Assembly (NCBI GenBank): GCA_037893245.1
Contig: JBAIAA010000693.1
Span: 1,302,001-1,366,000, forward strand
Reading direction: 5' to 3'
DNA: 64,000 nt
Source: Crossaster papposus
Taxonomy: Eukaryota > Echinodermata > Asteroidea > Velatida > Solasteridae
Positions 34,901 to 47,100 of this stretch are shown piece by piece. The translations under genes were made by a program, and so were the position numbers. The notes below the pieces were generated by a model. That model saw only the letters and a list, made by a program, of their open reading frames with translations. It was not told where the DNA came from and searched no databases. Numbering within the stretch: the first letter of the stretch is position 1; each line of letters begins with the position of its first letter.

Positions 34901-37887
34901 AAAGGGGTGCGAGAAAGCAAAAGAGCGGTGCGGGCGCAAACTTGCAGTATGTTATGACTTCACTGTTGGCAAGAACAAAAAAGGGTCCGAGAAAGCAAAA
35001 GAGGGGTGCGGGCGCAAATGTGCAGTATGTTATGACTTCACTGTTGACAACAGCAAAAAGGGGTGCGATAAAGCAAAAGAGGGGTGCGGGCGCAAATTTG
35101 GAGTATATTATGACTTCACTGTTGGCGACAGCAAAAAGGGATGCTAGAAAGCAAAAGAGGAGAGCGGGCGCAAATTTGCAGTATGTTATGACTTCACTGT
35201 TGGCAACAGCAAAAAGGGGTGCAAGAAAGCAAAATAGGGGTGCGGGCGCAAATTTGCAGAATGTTATGACTTCACTGTTGGCAAGAGCAAAAAGGGGTGC
35301 GAGACAGCAAAAGAGGGGTGTGTGCGCAAATGTGCAGTATGTTATGACTTCACTGTTGGCACGAACAAAAAGGGGTGCGGAAAAGCAAAAGAAGGGTGCG
35401 GGCGCAAATTTGCAGTATGTTATGACTTCACTGTTGGCACGAACAAAAAGGGGTGCGGAAAAGCAAAAGAAGGGTGCGGGCGCAAATTTGCAGTATGTTA
35501 TGACTTCACTGTTGGCAACAGCAAAAAGGGTGCAAAAAAGCAAAAGAGGGGTGTGGGCGCAAATTTGCAGTATCTTATGACTTCACTGTTGGCAAGAGCA
35601 AAAAGGGGTGCGAGACAGCAAAAGAGGGGTGTGGGCGCAAATGTGCAGTATGTTATGACTTCACTGTTGGCAAGGGCAAAAAGGGGTGCGAGAAAGCAAA
35701 AGAGGGGTGCGGGCGCAAACTTGCAGTATGTTATAACACTTCACTGTTGGCACTCGGAAAAAAAGGGGTGCGAGAAAGCAAAAGAGCGGTGCGGGCGCAA
35801 ACTTGCAGTATGTTATGACTTCACTGTTGGCAAGAACAAAAAAGGGGTCCGAGAAAGCAAAAGAGGGGTGCGGGCGCAAATGTGCAGTATGTTATGACTT
35901 CACTGTTGACAACAGCAAAAAGGGGTGCCAGAAAGCAAAAGAGGGGCGCTGGCGCAAATTTGCAGTATGTTATGACTTCACTGTTGGCAAGAGCAAAAAG
36001 GGGTGCGATAAAGCAAAAGAGGGGTGCGGGCGCAAATTTGCAGTATGTTATGACTTTACTGTTGGCAAGAGCAAAAAGGGGTGCGAGAAAGCAAAAGAGG
36101 GGTGCGGGCGCAAATTTGCAGTATATTATGACTTCACTGTTGGCAACAGCAAAAAGGGGTGCAAGAAAGCAAAAGAGGGGTGCGGGCGCAAATTTGCAGT
36201 ATGTTATGACTTCACTGTTGGCAAGAGCAAAAAGGGGTGCGAGACAGCAAAAGAGGGGTGTGGGCGCAAATGTGCAGTATGTTATGACTTCACTGTTGGC
36301 AAGGGCAAAAAGGGGTGCGAGAAAGCAAAAGAGGGGTGCGGGCGCAAACTTGCAGTATGTTATAACACTTCACTGTCTGCACTCGGAAAAAAAGGGGTGC
36401 GAGAAAGCAAAAGAGCGGTGCGGGCGCAAACTTGCAGTATGTTATAACACTTCACTGTTGGCACTCGGAAAAAAAGGGGTGCGAGAAAGCAAAAGAGCGG
36501 TGCGGGCGCAAACTTGCAGTATGTTATGACTTCACTGTTGGCAAGAACAAAAAGGGGTCCGAGAAAGCAAAAGAGGGGTGCGGGCGCAAATGTGCAGTAT
36601 GTTATGACTTCACTGTTGACAACAGCAAAAAGGGGTGCGATAAAGCAAAAGAGGGGTGCGGGCGCAAATTTGCAGTATATTATGACTTTACTGTTGGCGA
36701 CAGCACAAAGGGATGCGAGAAAGCAAAAGAGGAGAGCGGGCGCAAATTTGCAGTATGTTATGACTTCACTGTTGGCAACAGCAAAAAGAGGTGCAAGAAA
36801 GCAAAATAGGGGTGCGGGCGCAAATGTGCAGTATGTTATGACTTCACTGTTGGCAACAGCAAAAAGGGGTGCAAGAGAGCAAAAGAGGGGTGTGGGCGCA
36901 AATTTGCAGTATGTTATGACTTCACTGTTGGCAAGAACAAAAAGGGGTGCGGAAAAGCAAATGAGGGGTGCGGGCGCAAACGTGCAGTATGTTATGACTT
37001 CACTGTTGACAACAGCAAAAAGGGGTGCGAGAAAGCAAAAGGGGGGCGCGGGCGCAAATTTGCAGTATGTTATGACTTCTCTGTTGGCAAGAACAAAAAG
37101 GGGTGCGGAAAAGCAAAAGAGGGGTGTGGGCGCAAACGTGCAGTATGTTATGACTTCACTGTTGACAACAGCAAAAAGGGGGGCGAGAAAGCAAAAGAGG
37201 TGTGCGGGCGCAAATGTGCAGTATGTTATGACTTCACTGTTGGCAACAGCAAAATGGGGTGCGAGAAAGCAAAAGAGGGGTGCGGGCGCAAATTTGCAGC
37301 ATGTTGTGACTTTACTGTTGGCAAGAGCAAAAGGGGGTGCGAAAAAACAAATGAGGGGTGCGAGCGCAAATTTGCAGTATAATATGACTTCACTGTTGGC
37401 AACAGCAAAAAGGGGTGCGAGAAAGCAAAAGAGGGGTGCGGGCGCAAACTTGCAGTATGTTATAACACTTCACTGTCTGCACTCGGAAAAAAAGGGGTGC
37501 GAGAAAGCAAAAGAGCGGTGCGGGCGCAAACTTGCAGTATGTTATAACACTTCACTGTTGGCACTCGGAAAAAAAGGGGTGCGAGAAAGCAAAAGAGCGG
37601 TGCGGGCGCAAACTTGCAGTATGTTATGACTTCACTGTTGGCAAGAACACAAAAGGGTCCGAGAAAGCAAAAGAGGGGTGCGGGCGCAAATGTGCAGTAT
37701 GTTATGACTTCACTGTTGACAACAGCAAAAAGGGGTGCGATAAAGCAAAAGAGGGGTGCGGGCGCAAATTTGGAGTATATTATGACTTCACTGTTGGCGA
37801 CAGCAAAAAGGGATGCGAGAAAGCAAAAGAGGAGAGCGGGCGCAAATTTGCAGTATGTTATGACTTCACTGTTGGCAACAGCAAAAA

Positions 37888-37892
37888 GGGGG
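37888..37892 (+). other. 20-bp deletion joining two monomers (136 bp for two)
   Basis: The normal AAAAAGGGGTGCAAGAAAGC, then AAAATAGGGGTGC, is reduced to AAAAAGGGGGTGC. The two G-runs are fused and 20 bases are lost, so two monomers measure 136 rather than 156 bp. The same scar occurs at about 38,420, 47,046, 48,200, 51,950 and 54,443, each time followed by the GCAGAATGTTATG monomer. It must have arisen once and then spread with the larger duplications, so it is a good lineage marker for 37.9-54.4 kb. Confidence 0.85.
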
Positions 37893-37999
37893 TGCGGGCG
37901 CAAATTTGCAGAATGTTATGACTTCACTGTTGGCAAGAGCAAAAAGGGGTGCGAGACAGCAAAAGAGGGGTGTGTGCGCAAATGTGCAGTATGTTATGA

Positions 38000-39060
38000 C
38001 TTCACTGTTGGCAAGGGCAAAAAGGGGTGTGAGAAAGCAAAAGAGGGGTGCGGGCGCCAACTTGCAGTATGTTATAACACTTCACTGTTGGCACTCGGAG
38101 AAAAAGGGGTGCGAGAAAGCAAAAAAGCGGTGCGGGCGCAAACGTGCAGTATGTTATGACTTCACTGTTGACAACAGCAAAAAGGGGTGCGAGAAAGCAA
38201 AAGAGGGGTGCGGGCGCAAATGTGCAGTATGTTATGACTTCACTGTTGACAACAGCAAAAAGGGGTGCGATAAAGCAAAAGAGGGGTGCGGGCGCAAATT
38301 TGGAGTATATTATGACTTCACTGTTGGCGACAGCAAAAAGGGATGCGAGAAAGCAAAAGAGGAGAGCGGGCGCAAATTTGCAGTATGTTATGACTTCACT
38401 GTTGGCAACAGCAAAAAGGGGGTGCGGGCGCAAATTTGCAGAATGTTATGACTTCACTGTTGGCAAGAGCAAAAAGGGGTGCGAGACAGCAAAAGAGGGG
38501 TGTGTGCGCAAATGTGCAGTATGTTATGACTTCACTGTTGGCAAGGGCAAAAAGGGGTGCGAGAAAGCAAAAGAGGGGTGCGGGCGCCAACTTGCAGTAT
38601 GTTATAACACTTCACTGTTGGCACTCGGAGAAAAAGGGGTGCGAGAAAGCAAAAAAGCGGTGCGGGCGCAAACGTGCAGTATGTTATGACTTCACTGTTG
38701 ACAACAGCAAAAAGGGGTGCGAGAAAGCAAAAGAGAGGCGCGGGCGCAAATTTGCAGTATGTTATGACTTCACTGTTGGCAAGAGCAAAAAGGGGTGCGA
38801 TAAAGCAAAAAGGGGGTGCGGGCGCAAATTTGCAGAATGTTATGACTTCACTGTTGGCAAGAGCAAAAAGGGGTGCGAGACAGCAAAAGAGGGGTGTGTG
38901 CGCAAATGTGCAGTATGTTATGACTTCACTGTTGGCAAGGGCAAAAAGGGGTGCGAGAAAGCAAAAGAGGGGTGCGGGCGCCAACTTGCAGTATGTTATA
39001 ACACTTCACTGTTGGCACTCGGAGAAAAAGGGGTGCGAGAAAGCAAAAAAGCGGTGCGGG
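38000..39060 (+). repeat. Local short tandem amplifications (530 and about 394 bp)
   Basis: The monomer series that starts with GGCAAGGGC near 38,010 and contains the CTCGGAG-class 82-mer recurs at about 38,540 (+530) and about 38,935 (+394). Copy 2 of the large block has a single version at about 47,170. The segment therefore expanded after the large duplication, or contracted in copy 2. Confidence 0.72.
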
Positions 39061-41148
39061 CGCAAACGTGCAGTATGTTATGACTTCACTGTTGACAACA
39101 GCAAAAAGGGGTGCGAGAAAGCAAAAGAGAGGCGCGGGCGCAAATTTGCAGTATGTTATGACTTCACTGTTGGCAAGAGCAAAAAGGGGTGCGATAAAGC
39201 AAAAGAGGGGTGCGGGCGCAAATTTGCAGTATGTTATGACTTCACTGTTGGCACGAACAAAAAGGGGTGCGGAAAAGCAAAAGAAGGGTGCGGGCGCAAA
39301 TTTGCAGTATGTTATGACTTCACTGTTGGCAACAGCAAAAAGGGTGCAAGAAAGCAAAAGAGGGGTGTGGGCGAAAATTTGCAGTATGTTATGACTTCAC
39401 TGTTGGCAAGAGCAAAAAGGGGTGCGAGACAGCAAAAGAGGGGTGTGGGCGCAAATTTGCAGTATGTTATGACTTCACTGTTGGCAAGGGCAAAAAGAGG
39501 TTCGAGAAAGCAAAAGAGGGGTGCGGGCGCAAACTTGCAGTATGTTATGACTTTACTGTTGGCAAGAACAAAAAAGGGGTCCGAGAAAGCAAAAGAGGGG
39601 TGCGGGCGCAAATGTGCAGTATGTTATGACTTCACTGTTGGCAAGAACAAAAAGGGGTGCGGAAAAGCAAAAGAGGGGTGCGGGCGCAAATGTGCAGTAT
39701 GTTATGACTTCACTGTTGGCAAGAACAAAAAGGGGTGCGGAAAAGCAAAAGAGGGGTGCGGGCGCAAACGTGCAGTATGTTATGACTTCACTGTTGGCAA
39801 GGGCAAAAAGGGGTGCGAGAAAGCAAAAGAGGGGTGCGGGCGCAAACTTGCAGTATGTTATAACACTTCACTGTTGGCACTCGGAAAAAAAGGGGTGCGA
39901 GAAAGCAAAAGAGCGGTGCGGGCGCAAACTTGCAGTATGTTATGACTTCACTGTTGGCAAGAACAAAAAGGGGTCCGAGAAAGCAAAAGAGGGGTGCGGG
40001 CGCAAATGTGCAGTATGTTATGACTTCACTGTTGACAACAGCAAAAAGGGGTGCCAGAAAGCAAAAGAGGGGCGCGGGCGCAAATTTGCAGTATGTTATG
40101 ACTTCACTGTTGGCAAGAGCAAAAAGGGGTGCGATAAAGCAAAAAAGGGGTGCGGGCGCAAATTTGCAGTATGTTATGACTTTACTGTTGGCAAGAGCAA
40201 AAAGGGGTGCGATAAAGCAAAAGAGGGGTGCGGGCGCAAATTTGCAGTATATTATGACTTCACTGTTGGCGACAGCAAAAAGGGATGCGAGAAAGCAAAA
40301 GAGGAGAGCGGGCGCAAATTTGCAGTATGTTATGACTTCACTGTTGGCAACAGCAAAAAGGGGTGCAAGAAAGCAAAAGAGGGGTGCGGGCGCAAATTTG
40401 CAGAATGTTGTGACTTCACTGTTGGCAAGAGTAAAAAGGGGTGCGAGACAGCAAAAGAGGGGTATGTGCGCAAATGTGCAGTATGTTATGACTTCACTGT
40501 TGGCAAGGGCAAAAAGGGGTGCGAGAAAGCAAAAGAGGGGTGCGGGCGCCAACTTGCAGTATGTTATAACACTTCACTGTTGGCACTCGGAGAAAAAGGG
40601 GTGCGAGAAAGCAAAAAAGCGGTGCGGGCGCAAACGTGCAGTATGTTATGACTTCACTGTTGGCAAGAACAAAAAAGGGGTCCGAGAAAGCAAAAGAGGG
40701 GTGCGGGCGCAAATGTGCAGTATGTTATGACTTCACTGTTGACAACAGCAAAAAGGGGTGCCAGAAAGCAAAAGAGGGGCGCGGGCGCAAATTTGCAGTA
40801 TGTTATGACTTCACTGTTGGCAAGAGCAAAAAGGGGTGCGATAAAGCAAAAGAGGGGTGCGGGCGCAAATTTGCAGTATGTTATGACTTTACAGTTGGCA
40901 AGAGCAAAAAGGGGTGCGAGAAAGCAAAAGAGGGGTGCGGGCGCAAATTTGCAGTATATTATGACTTCACTGTTGGCAACAGCAAAAAGGGGTGCAAGAA
41001 AGCAAAAGAGGGGTGCGGGCGCAAATTTGCAGTATGTTATGACTTCACTGTTGGCAAGAGCAAAAAGGGGTGCGAGACAGCAAAAGAGGGGTGTGGGCGC
41101 AAATGTGCAGTATGTTATGACTTCACTGTTGGCAAGGGCAAAAAGGGG

Positions 41149-44100
41149 TGCGAGAAAGCAAAAGAGGGGTGCGGGCGCAAACTTGCAGTATGTTATAACA
41201 CTTCACTGTCTGCACTCGGAAAAAAAGGGGTGCGAGAAAGCAAAAGAGCGGTGCGGGCGCAAACTTGCAGTATGTTATGACTTCACTGTTGGCACGAACA
41301 AAAAGGGGTGCGGAAAAGCAAAAGAAGGGTGCGGGCGCAAATTTGCAGCATGTTGTGACTTTACTGTTGGCAAGAGCAAAAGGGGGTGCGAAAAAACAAA
41401 TGAGGGGTGCGAGCGCAAATTTGCAGTATAATATGACTTCACTGTTGGCAACAGCAAAAAGCGGTGCGAGAAAGCAAAAGAGGGGTGCGGGCGCAAACTT
41501 GCAGTATGTTATAACACTTCACTGTCTGCACTCGGAAAAAAAGGGGTGCGAGAAAGCAAAAGAGCGGTGCGGGCGCAAACTTGCAGTATGTTATAACACT
41601 TCACTGTTGGCACTCGGAAAAAAAGGGGTGCGAGAAAGCAAAAGAGCGGTGCGGGCGCAAACTTGCAGTATGTTATGACTTCACTGTTGGCAAGAACAAA
41701 AAAGGGTCCGAGAAAGCAAAAGAGGGGTGCGGGCGCAAATGTGCAGTATGTTATGACTTCACTGTTGACAACAGCAAAAAGGGGTGCGATAAAGCAAAAG
41801 AGGGGTGCGGGCGCAAATTTGGAGTATATTATGACTTCACTGTTGGCGACAGCAAAAAGGGATGCGAGAAAGCAAAAGAGGAGAGCGGGCGCAAATTTGC
41901 AGTATGTTATGACTTCACTGTTGGCAACAGCAAAAAGGGGTGCAAGAAAGCAAAATAGGGGTGCGGGCGCAAATTTGCAGAATGTTATGACTTCACTGTT
42001 GGCAAGAGCAAAAAGGGGTGCGAGACAGCAAAAGAGGGGTGTGTGCGCAAATGTGCAGTATGTTATGACTTCACTGTTGGCACGAACAAAAAGGGGTGCG
42101 GAAAAGCAAAAGAAGGGTGCGGGCGCAAATTTGCAGTATGTTATGACTTCACTGTTGGCACGAACAAAAAGGGGTGCGGAAAAGCAAAAGAAGGGTGCGG
42201 GCGCAAATTTGCAGTATGTTATGACTTCACTGTTGGCAACAGCAAAAAGGGTGCAAAAAAGCAAAAGAGGGGTGTGGGCGCAAATTTGCAGTATCTTATG
42301 ACTTTACTGTTGGCAAGAGCAAAAAGGGGTGCGAGACAGCAGAAGAGGGGTGTGGGCGCAAATGTGCAGTATGTTATGACTTCACTGTTGGCAAGGGCAA
42401 AAAGGGGTGCGAGAAAGCAAAAGAGGGGTGCGGGCGCAAACTTGCAGTATGTTATAACACTTCACTGTTGGCACTCGGAAAAAAAGGGGTGCAAGAAAGC
42501 AAAATAGGGGTGCGGGCGCAAATTTGCAGAATGTTATGACTTCACTGTTGGCAAGAGCAAAAAGGGGTGCGAGACAGCAAAAGAGGGGTGTGTGCGCAAA
42601 TGTGCAGTATGTTATGACTTCACTGTTGGCACGAACAAAAAGGGGTGCGGAAAAGCAAAAGAAGGGTGCGGGCGCAAATTTGCAGTATGTTATGACTTCA
42701 CTGTTGGCACGAACAAAAAGGGGTGCGGAAAAGCAAAAGAAGGGTGCGGGCGCAAATTTGCAGTATGTTATGACTTCACTGTTGGCAACAGCAAAAAGGG
42801 TGCAAAAAAGCAAAAGAGGGGTGTGGGCGCAAATTTGCAGTATCTTATGACTTCACTGTTGGCAAGAGAAAAAAGGGGTGCGAGACAGCAAAAGAGGGGT
42901 GTGGGCGCAAATGTGCAGTATGTTATGACTTCACTGTTGGCAAGGGCAAAAAGGGGTGCGAGAAAGCAAAAGAGGGGTGCGGGCGCAAACTTGCAGTATG
43001 TTATAACACTTCACTGTTGGCACTCGGAAAAAAGGGGTGCGAGAAAGCAAAAGAGCGGTGCGGGCGCAAACTTGCAGTATGTTATGACTTCACTGTTGGC
43101 AAGAACAAAAAAGGGGTCCGAGTTAGCAAAAGAGGGGTGCGGGCGCAAATGTGCAGTATGTTATGACTTCACTGTTGACAACAGCAAAAAGGGGTGCCAG
43201 AAAGCAAAAGAGGGGCGCGGGCGCAAATTTGCAGTATGTTATGACTTCACTGTTGGCAAGAGCAAAAAGGGGTGCGATAAAGCAAAAGAGGGGTGCGGGC
43301 GCAAATTTGCAGTATGTTATGACTTTACAGTTGGCAAGAGCAAAAAGGGGTGCGAGGAAGCAAAAGAGGGGTGCGGGCTCAAATTTGCAGTATATTATGA
43401 CTTCACTGTTGGCAACAGCAAAAAGGGGTGCAAGAAAGCAAAAGAGGGGTGCGGGCGCAAATTTGCAGTATGTTATGACTTCACTGTTGGCAAGAGCAAA
43501 AAGGGGTGCGAGACAGCAAAAGAGGGGTGTGGGCGCAAATGTGCAGTATGTTATGACTTCACTGTTGACAAGGGCAAAAAGGGGTGCGAGAAAGCAAAAG
43601 AGGGGTGCGGGCGCAAACTTGCAGTATGTTATAACACTTCACTGTCTGCACTCGGAAAAAAAGGGGTGCGAGAAAGCAAAAGAGCGGTGCGGGCGCAAAC
43701 TTGCAGTATGTTATGACTTCACTGTTGGCACGAACAAAAAGGGGTGCGGAAAAGCAAAAGAAGGGTGCGGGCGCAAATTTGCAGCATGTTGTGACTTTAC
43801 TGTTGGCAAGAGCAAAAGGGGGTGCGAAAAAACAAATGAGGGGTGCGAGCGCAAATTTGCAGTATAATATGACTTCACTGTTGGCAACAGCAAAAAGCGG
43901 TGCGAGAAAGCAAAAGAGGGGTGCGGGCGCAAACTTGCAGTATGTTATAACACTTCACTGTCTGCACTCGGAAAAAAAGGGGTGCGAGAAAGCAAAAGAG
44001 CGGTGCGGGCGCAAACTTGCAGTATGTTATAACACTTCACTGTTGGCACTCGGAAAAAAAGGGGTGCGAGAAAGCAAAAGAGCGGTGCGGGCGCAAACTT

Positions 44101-47100
44101 GCAGTATGTTATGACTTCACTGTTGGCAAGAACAAAAAAGGGTCCGAGAAAGCAAAAGAGGGGTGCGGGCGCAAATGTGCAGTATGTTATGACTTCACTG
44201 TTGACAACAGCAAAAAGGGGTGCGATAAAGCAAAAGAGGGGTGCGGGCGCAAATTTGGAGTATATTATGACTTCACTGTTGGCGACAGCAAAAAGGGATG
44301 CGAGAAAGCAAAAGAGGAGAGCGGGCGCAAATTTGCAGTATGTTATGACTTCACTGTTGGCAACAGCAAAAAGGGGTGCAAGAAAGCAAAATAGGGGTGC
44401 GGGCGCAAATTTGCAGAATGTTATGACTTCACTGTTGGCAAGAGCAAAAAGGGGTGCGAGACAGCAAAAGAGGGGTGTGTGCGCAAATGTGCAGTATGTT
44501 ATGACTTCACTGTTGGCACGAACAAAAAGGGGTGCGGAAAAGCAAAAGAAGGGTGCGGGCGCAAATTTGCAGTATGTTATGACTTCACTGTTGGCACGAA
44601 CAAAAAGGGGTGCGGAAAAGCAAAAGAAGGGTGCGGGCGCAAATTTGCAGTATGTTATGACTTCACTGTTGGCAACAGCAAAAAGGGTGCAAAAAAGCAA
44701 AAGAGGGGTGTGGGCGCAAATTTGCAGTATCTTATGACTTCACTGTTGGCAAGAGCAAAAAGGGGTGCGAGACAGCAAAAGAGGGGTGTGGGCGCAAATG
44801 TGCAGTATGTTATGACTTCACTGTTGGCAAGGGCAAAACGGGGTGCGAGAAAACAAAAGAGGGGTGCGGGCGCAAACTTGCAGTATGTTATAACACTTCA
44901 CTGTTGGCACTCAGAAAAAAGGGGTGCGAGAAAGCAAAAGAGCGGTGCGGGCGCAAACTTGCAGTATGTTATGACTTCACTGTTGGCAAGAACAAAAAAG
45001 GGGTCCGAGAAAGCAAAAGAGGGGTGCGGGCGCAAATGTGCAGTATGTTATGACTTCACTGTTGACAACAGCAAAAAGGGGTGCCAGAAAGCAAAAGAGG
45101 GGCGCTGGCGCAAATTTGCAGTATGTTATGACTTCACTGTTGGCAAGAGCAAAAAGGGGTGCGATAAAGCAAAAGAGGGGTGCGGGCGCAAATTTGCAGT
45201 ATGTTATGACTTTACTGTTGGCAAGAGCAAAAAGGGGTGCGAGAAAGCAAAAGAGGGGTGCGGGCGCAAATTTGCAGTATATTATGACTTCACTGTTGGC
45301 AACAGCAAAAAGGGGTGCAAGAAAGCAAAAGAGGAGTGCGGGCGCAAATTTGCAGTATGTTATGACTTCACTGTTGGCAAGAGCAAAAAGGGGTGCGAGA
45401 CAGCAAAAGAGGGGTGTGGGCGCAAATGTGCAGTATGTTATGACTTCACTGTTGGCAAGGGCAAAAAGGGGTGCGAGAAAGCAAAAGAGGGGTGCGGGCG
45501 CAAACTTGCAGTATGTTATAACACTTCACTGTCTGCACTCGGAAAAAAAGGGGTGCGAGAAAGCAAAAGAGCGGTGCGGGCGCAAACTTGCAGTATGTTA
45601 TAACACTTCACTGTTGGCACTCGGAAAAAAAGGGGTGCGAGAAAGCAAAAGAGCGGTGCGGGCGCAAACTTGCAGTATGTTATGACTTCACTGTTGGCAA
45701 GAACAAAAAGGGGTCCGAGAAAGCAAAAGAGGGGTGCGGGCGCAAATGTGCAGTATGTTATGACTTCACTGTTGACAACAGCAAAAAGGGGTGCGATAAA
45801 GCAAAAGAGGGGTGCGGGCGCAAATTTGCAGTATATTATGACTTTACTGTTGGCGACAGCACAAAGGGATGCGAGAAAGCAAAAGAGGAGAGCGGGCGCA
45901 AATTTGCAGTATGTTATGACTTCACTGTTGGCAACAGCAAAAAGAGGTGCAAGAAAGCAAAATAGGGGTGCGGGCGCAAATGTGCAGTATGTTATGACTT
46001 CACTGTTGGCAACAGCAAAAAGGGGTGCAAGAGAGCAAAAGAGGGGTGTGGGCGCAAATTTGCAGTATGTTATGACTTCACTGTTGGCAAGAACAAAAAG
46101 GGGTGCGGAAAAGCAAAAGAGGGGTGCGGGCGCAAACGTGCAGTATGTTATGACTTCACTGTTGACAACAGCAAAAAGGGGTGCGAGAAAGCAAAAGGGG
46201 GGCGCGGGCGCAAATTTGCAGTATGTTATGACTTCTCTGTTGGCAAGAACAAAAAGGGGTGCGGAAAAGCAAAAGGGGGGTGCGGGCGCAAACGTGCAGT
46301 ATGTTATGACTTCACTGTTGACAACAGCAAAAAGGGGGGCGAGAAAGCAAAAGAGGTGTGCGGGCGCAAATGTGCAGTATGTTATGACTTCACTGTTGGC
46401 AACAGCAAAAAGGGGTGCGAGAAAGCAAAAGAGGGGTGCGGGCGCAAATTTGCAGCATGTTGTGACTTTACTGTTGGCAAGAGCAAAAGGGGGTGCGAAA
46501 AAACAAATGAGGGGTGCGAGCGCAAATTTGCAGTATAATATGACTTCACTGTTGGCAACAGCAAAAAGGGGTGCGAGAAAGCAAAAGAGGGGTGCGGGCG
46601 CAAACTTGCAGTATGTTATAACACTTCACTGTCTGCACTCGGAAAAAAAGGGGTGCGAGAAAGCAAAAGAGCGGTGCGGGCGCAAACTTGCAGTATTTTA
46701 TAACACTTCACTGTTGGCACTCGGAAAAAAAGGGGTGCGAGAAAGCAAAAGAGCGGTGCGGTCGCAAACTTGCAGTATGTTATGACTTCACTGTTGGCAA
46801 GAACAAAATGGGGTCCGAGAAAGCAAAAGAGGGGTGCGGGCGCAAATGTGCAGTATGTTATGACTTCACTGTTGACAACAGCAAAAAGGGGTGCGATAAA
46901 GCAAAAGAGGGGTGCGGGCGCAAATTTGGAGTATATTATGACTTCACTGTTGGCGACAGCAAAAAGGGATGCGAGAAAGCAAAAGAGGAGAGCGGGCGCA
47001 AATTTGCAGTATGTTATGACTTCACTGTTGGCAACAGCAAAAAGGGGGTGCGGGCGCAAATTTGCAGAATGTTATGACTTCACTGTTGGCAAGAGCAAAA

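Larger units (their letters stand above)
31988..40650 (+). repeat. Large segmental duplication of the array, copy 1 (about 8.6 kb)
   Basis: This stretch is collinear with 41,149 to about 49,640. The offset is 9,161 at the left, 9,157 after a 4 bp GCAA insertion at 33,357-33,364, and 9,156 up to about 38,203. It becomes 8,232 near 39.1-39.8 kb and 8,993 near 39.9-40.6 kb because of local gains in one copy or the other. Rare shared variants prove common descent: GAGTTAGC (33,965 and 43,122), GCAGAAGAGG (33,178 and 42,339), GCGCTGGCGC (35,947 and 45,103) and CAGCACAAAGGG (36,703 and 45,858). Inside it a 2,440 bp step repeats 32.1-33.7 kb at 34.55-36.1 kb. Confidence 0.82.
9555..46237 (+). repeat. 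TTCTCTG-marked monomer, a higher-order landmark (11 copies)
   Basis: In one monomer type GACTTCACTG is GACTTCTCTG. I find it at about 9,555, 15,187, 19,809, 20,827, 22,555, 24,437, 26,319, 28,043, 31,664, 37,078 and 46,233. It is always followed by GGCAAGAAC and, about 240 bp later, by the GCATGTTGTGAC and CAGTATAATATG monomers. It is absent from 1-9.5 kb and from 46.3-64 kb. Its spacing (5,632, 1,018, 1,882 and so on) reads out the higher-order steps directly. Confidence 0.8.
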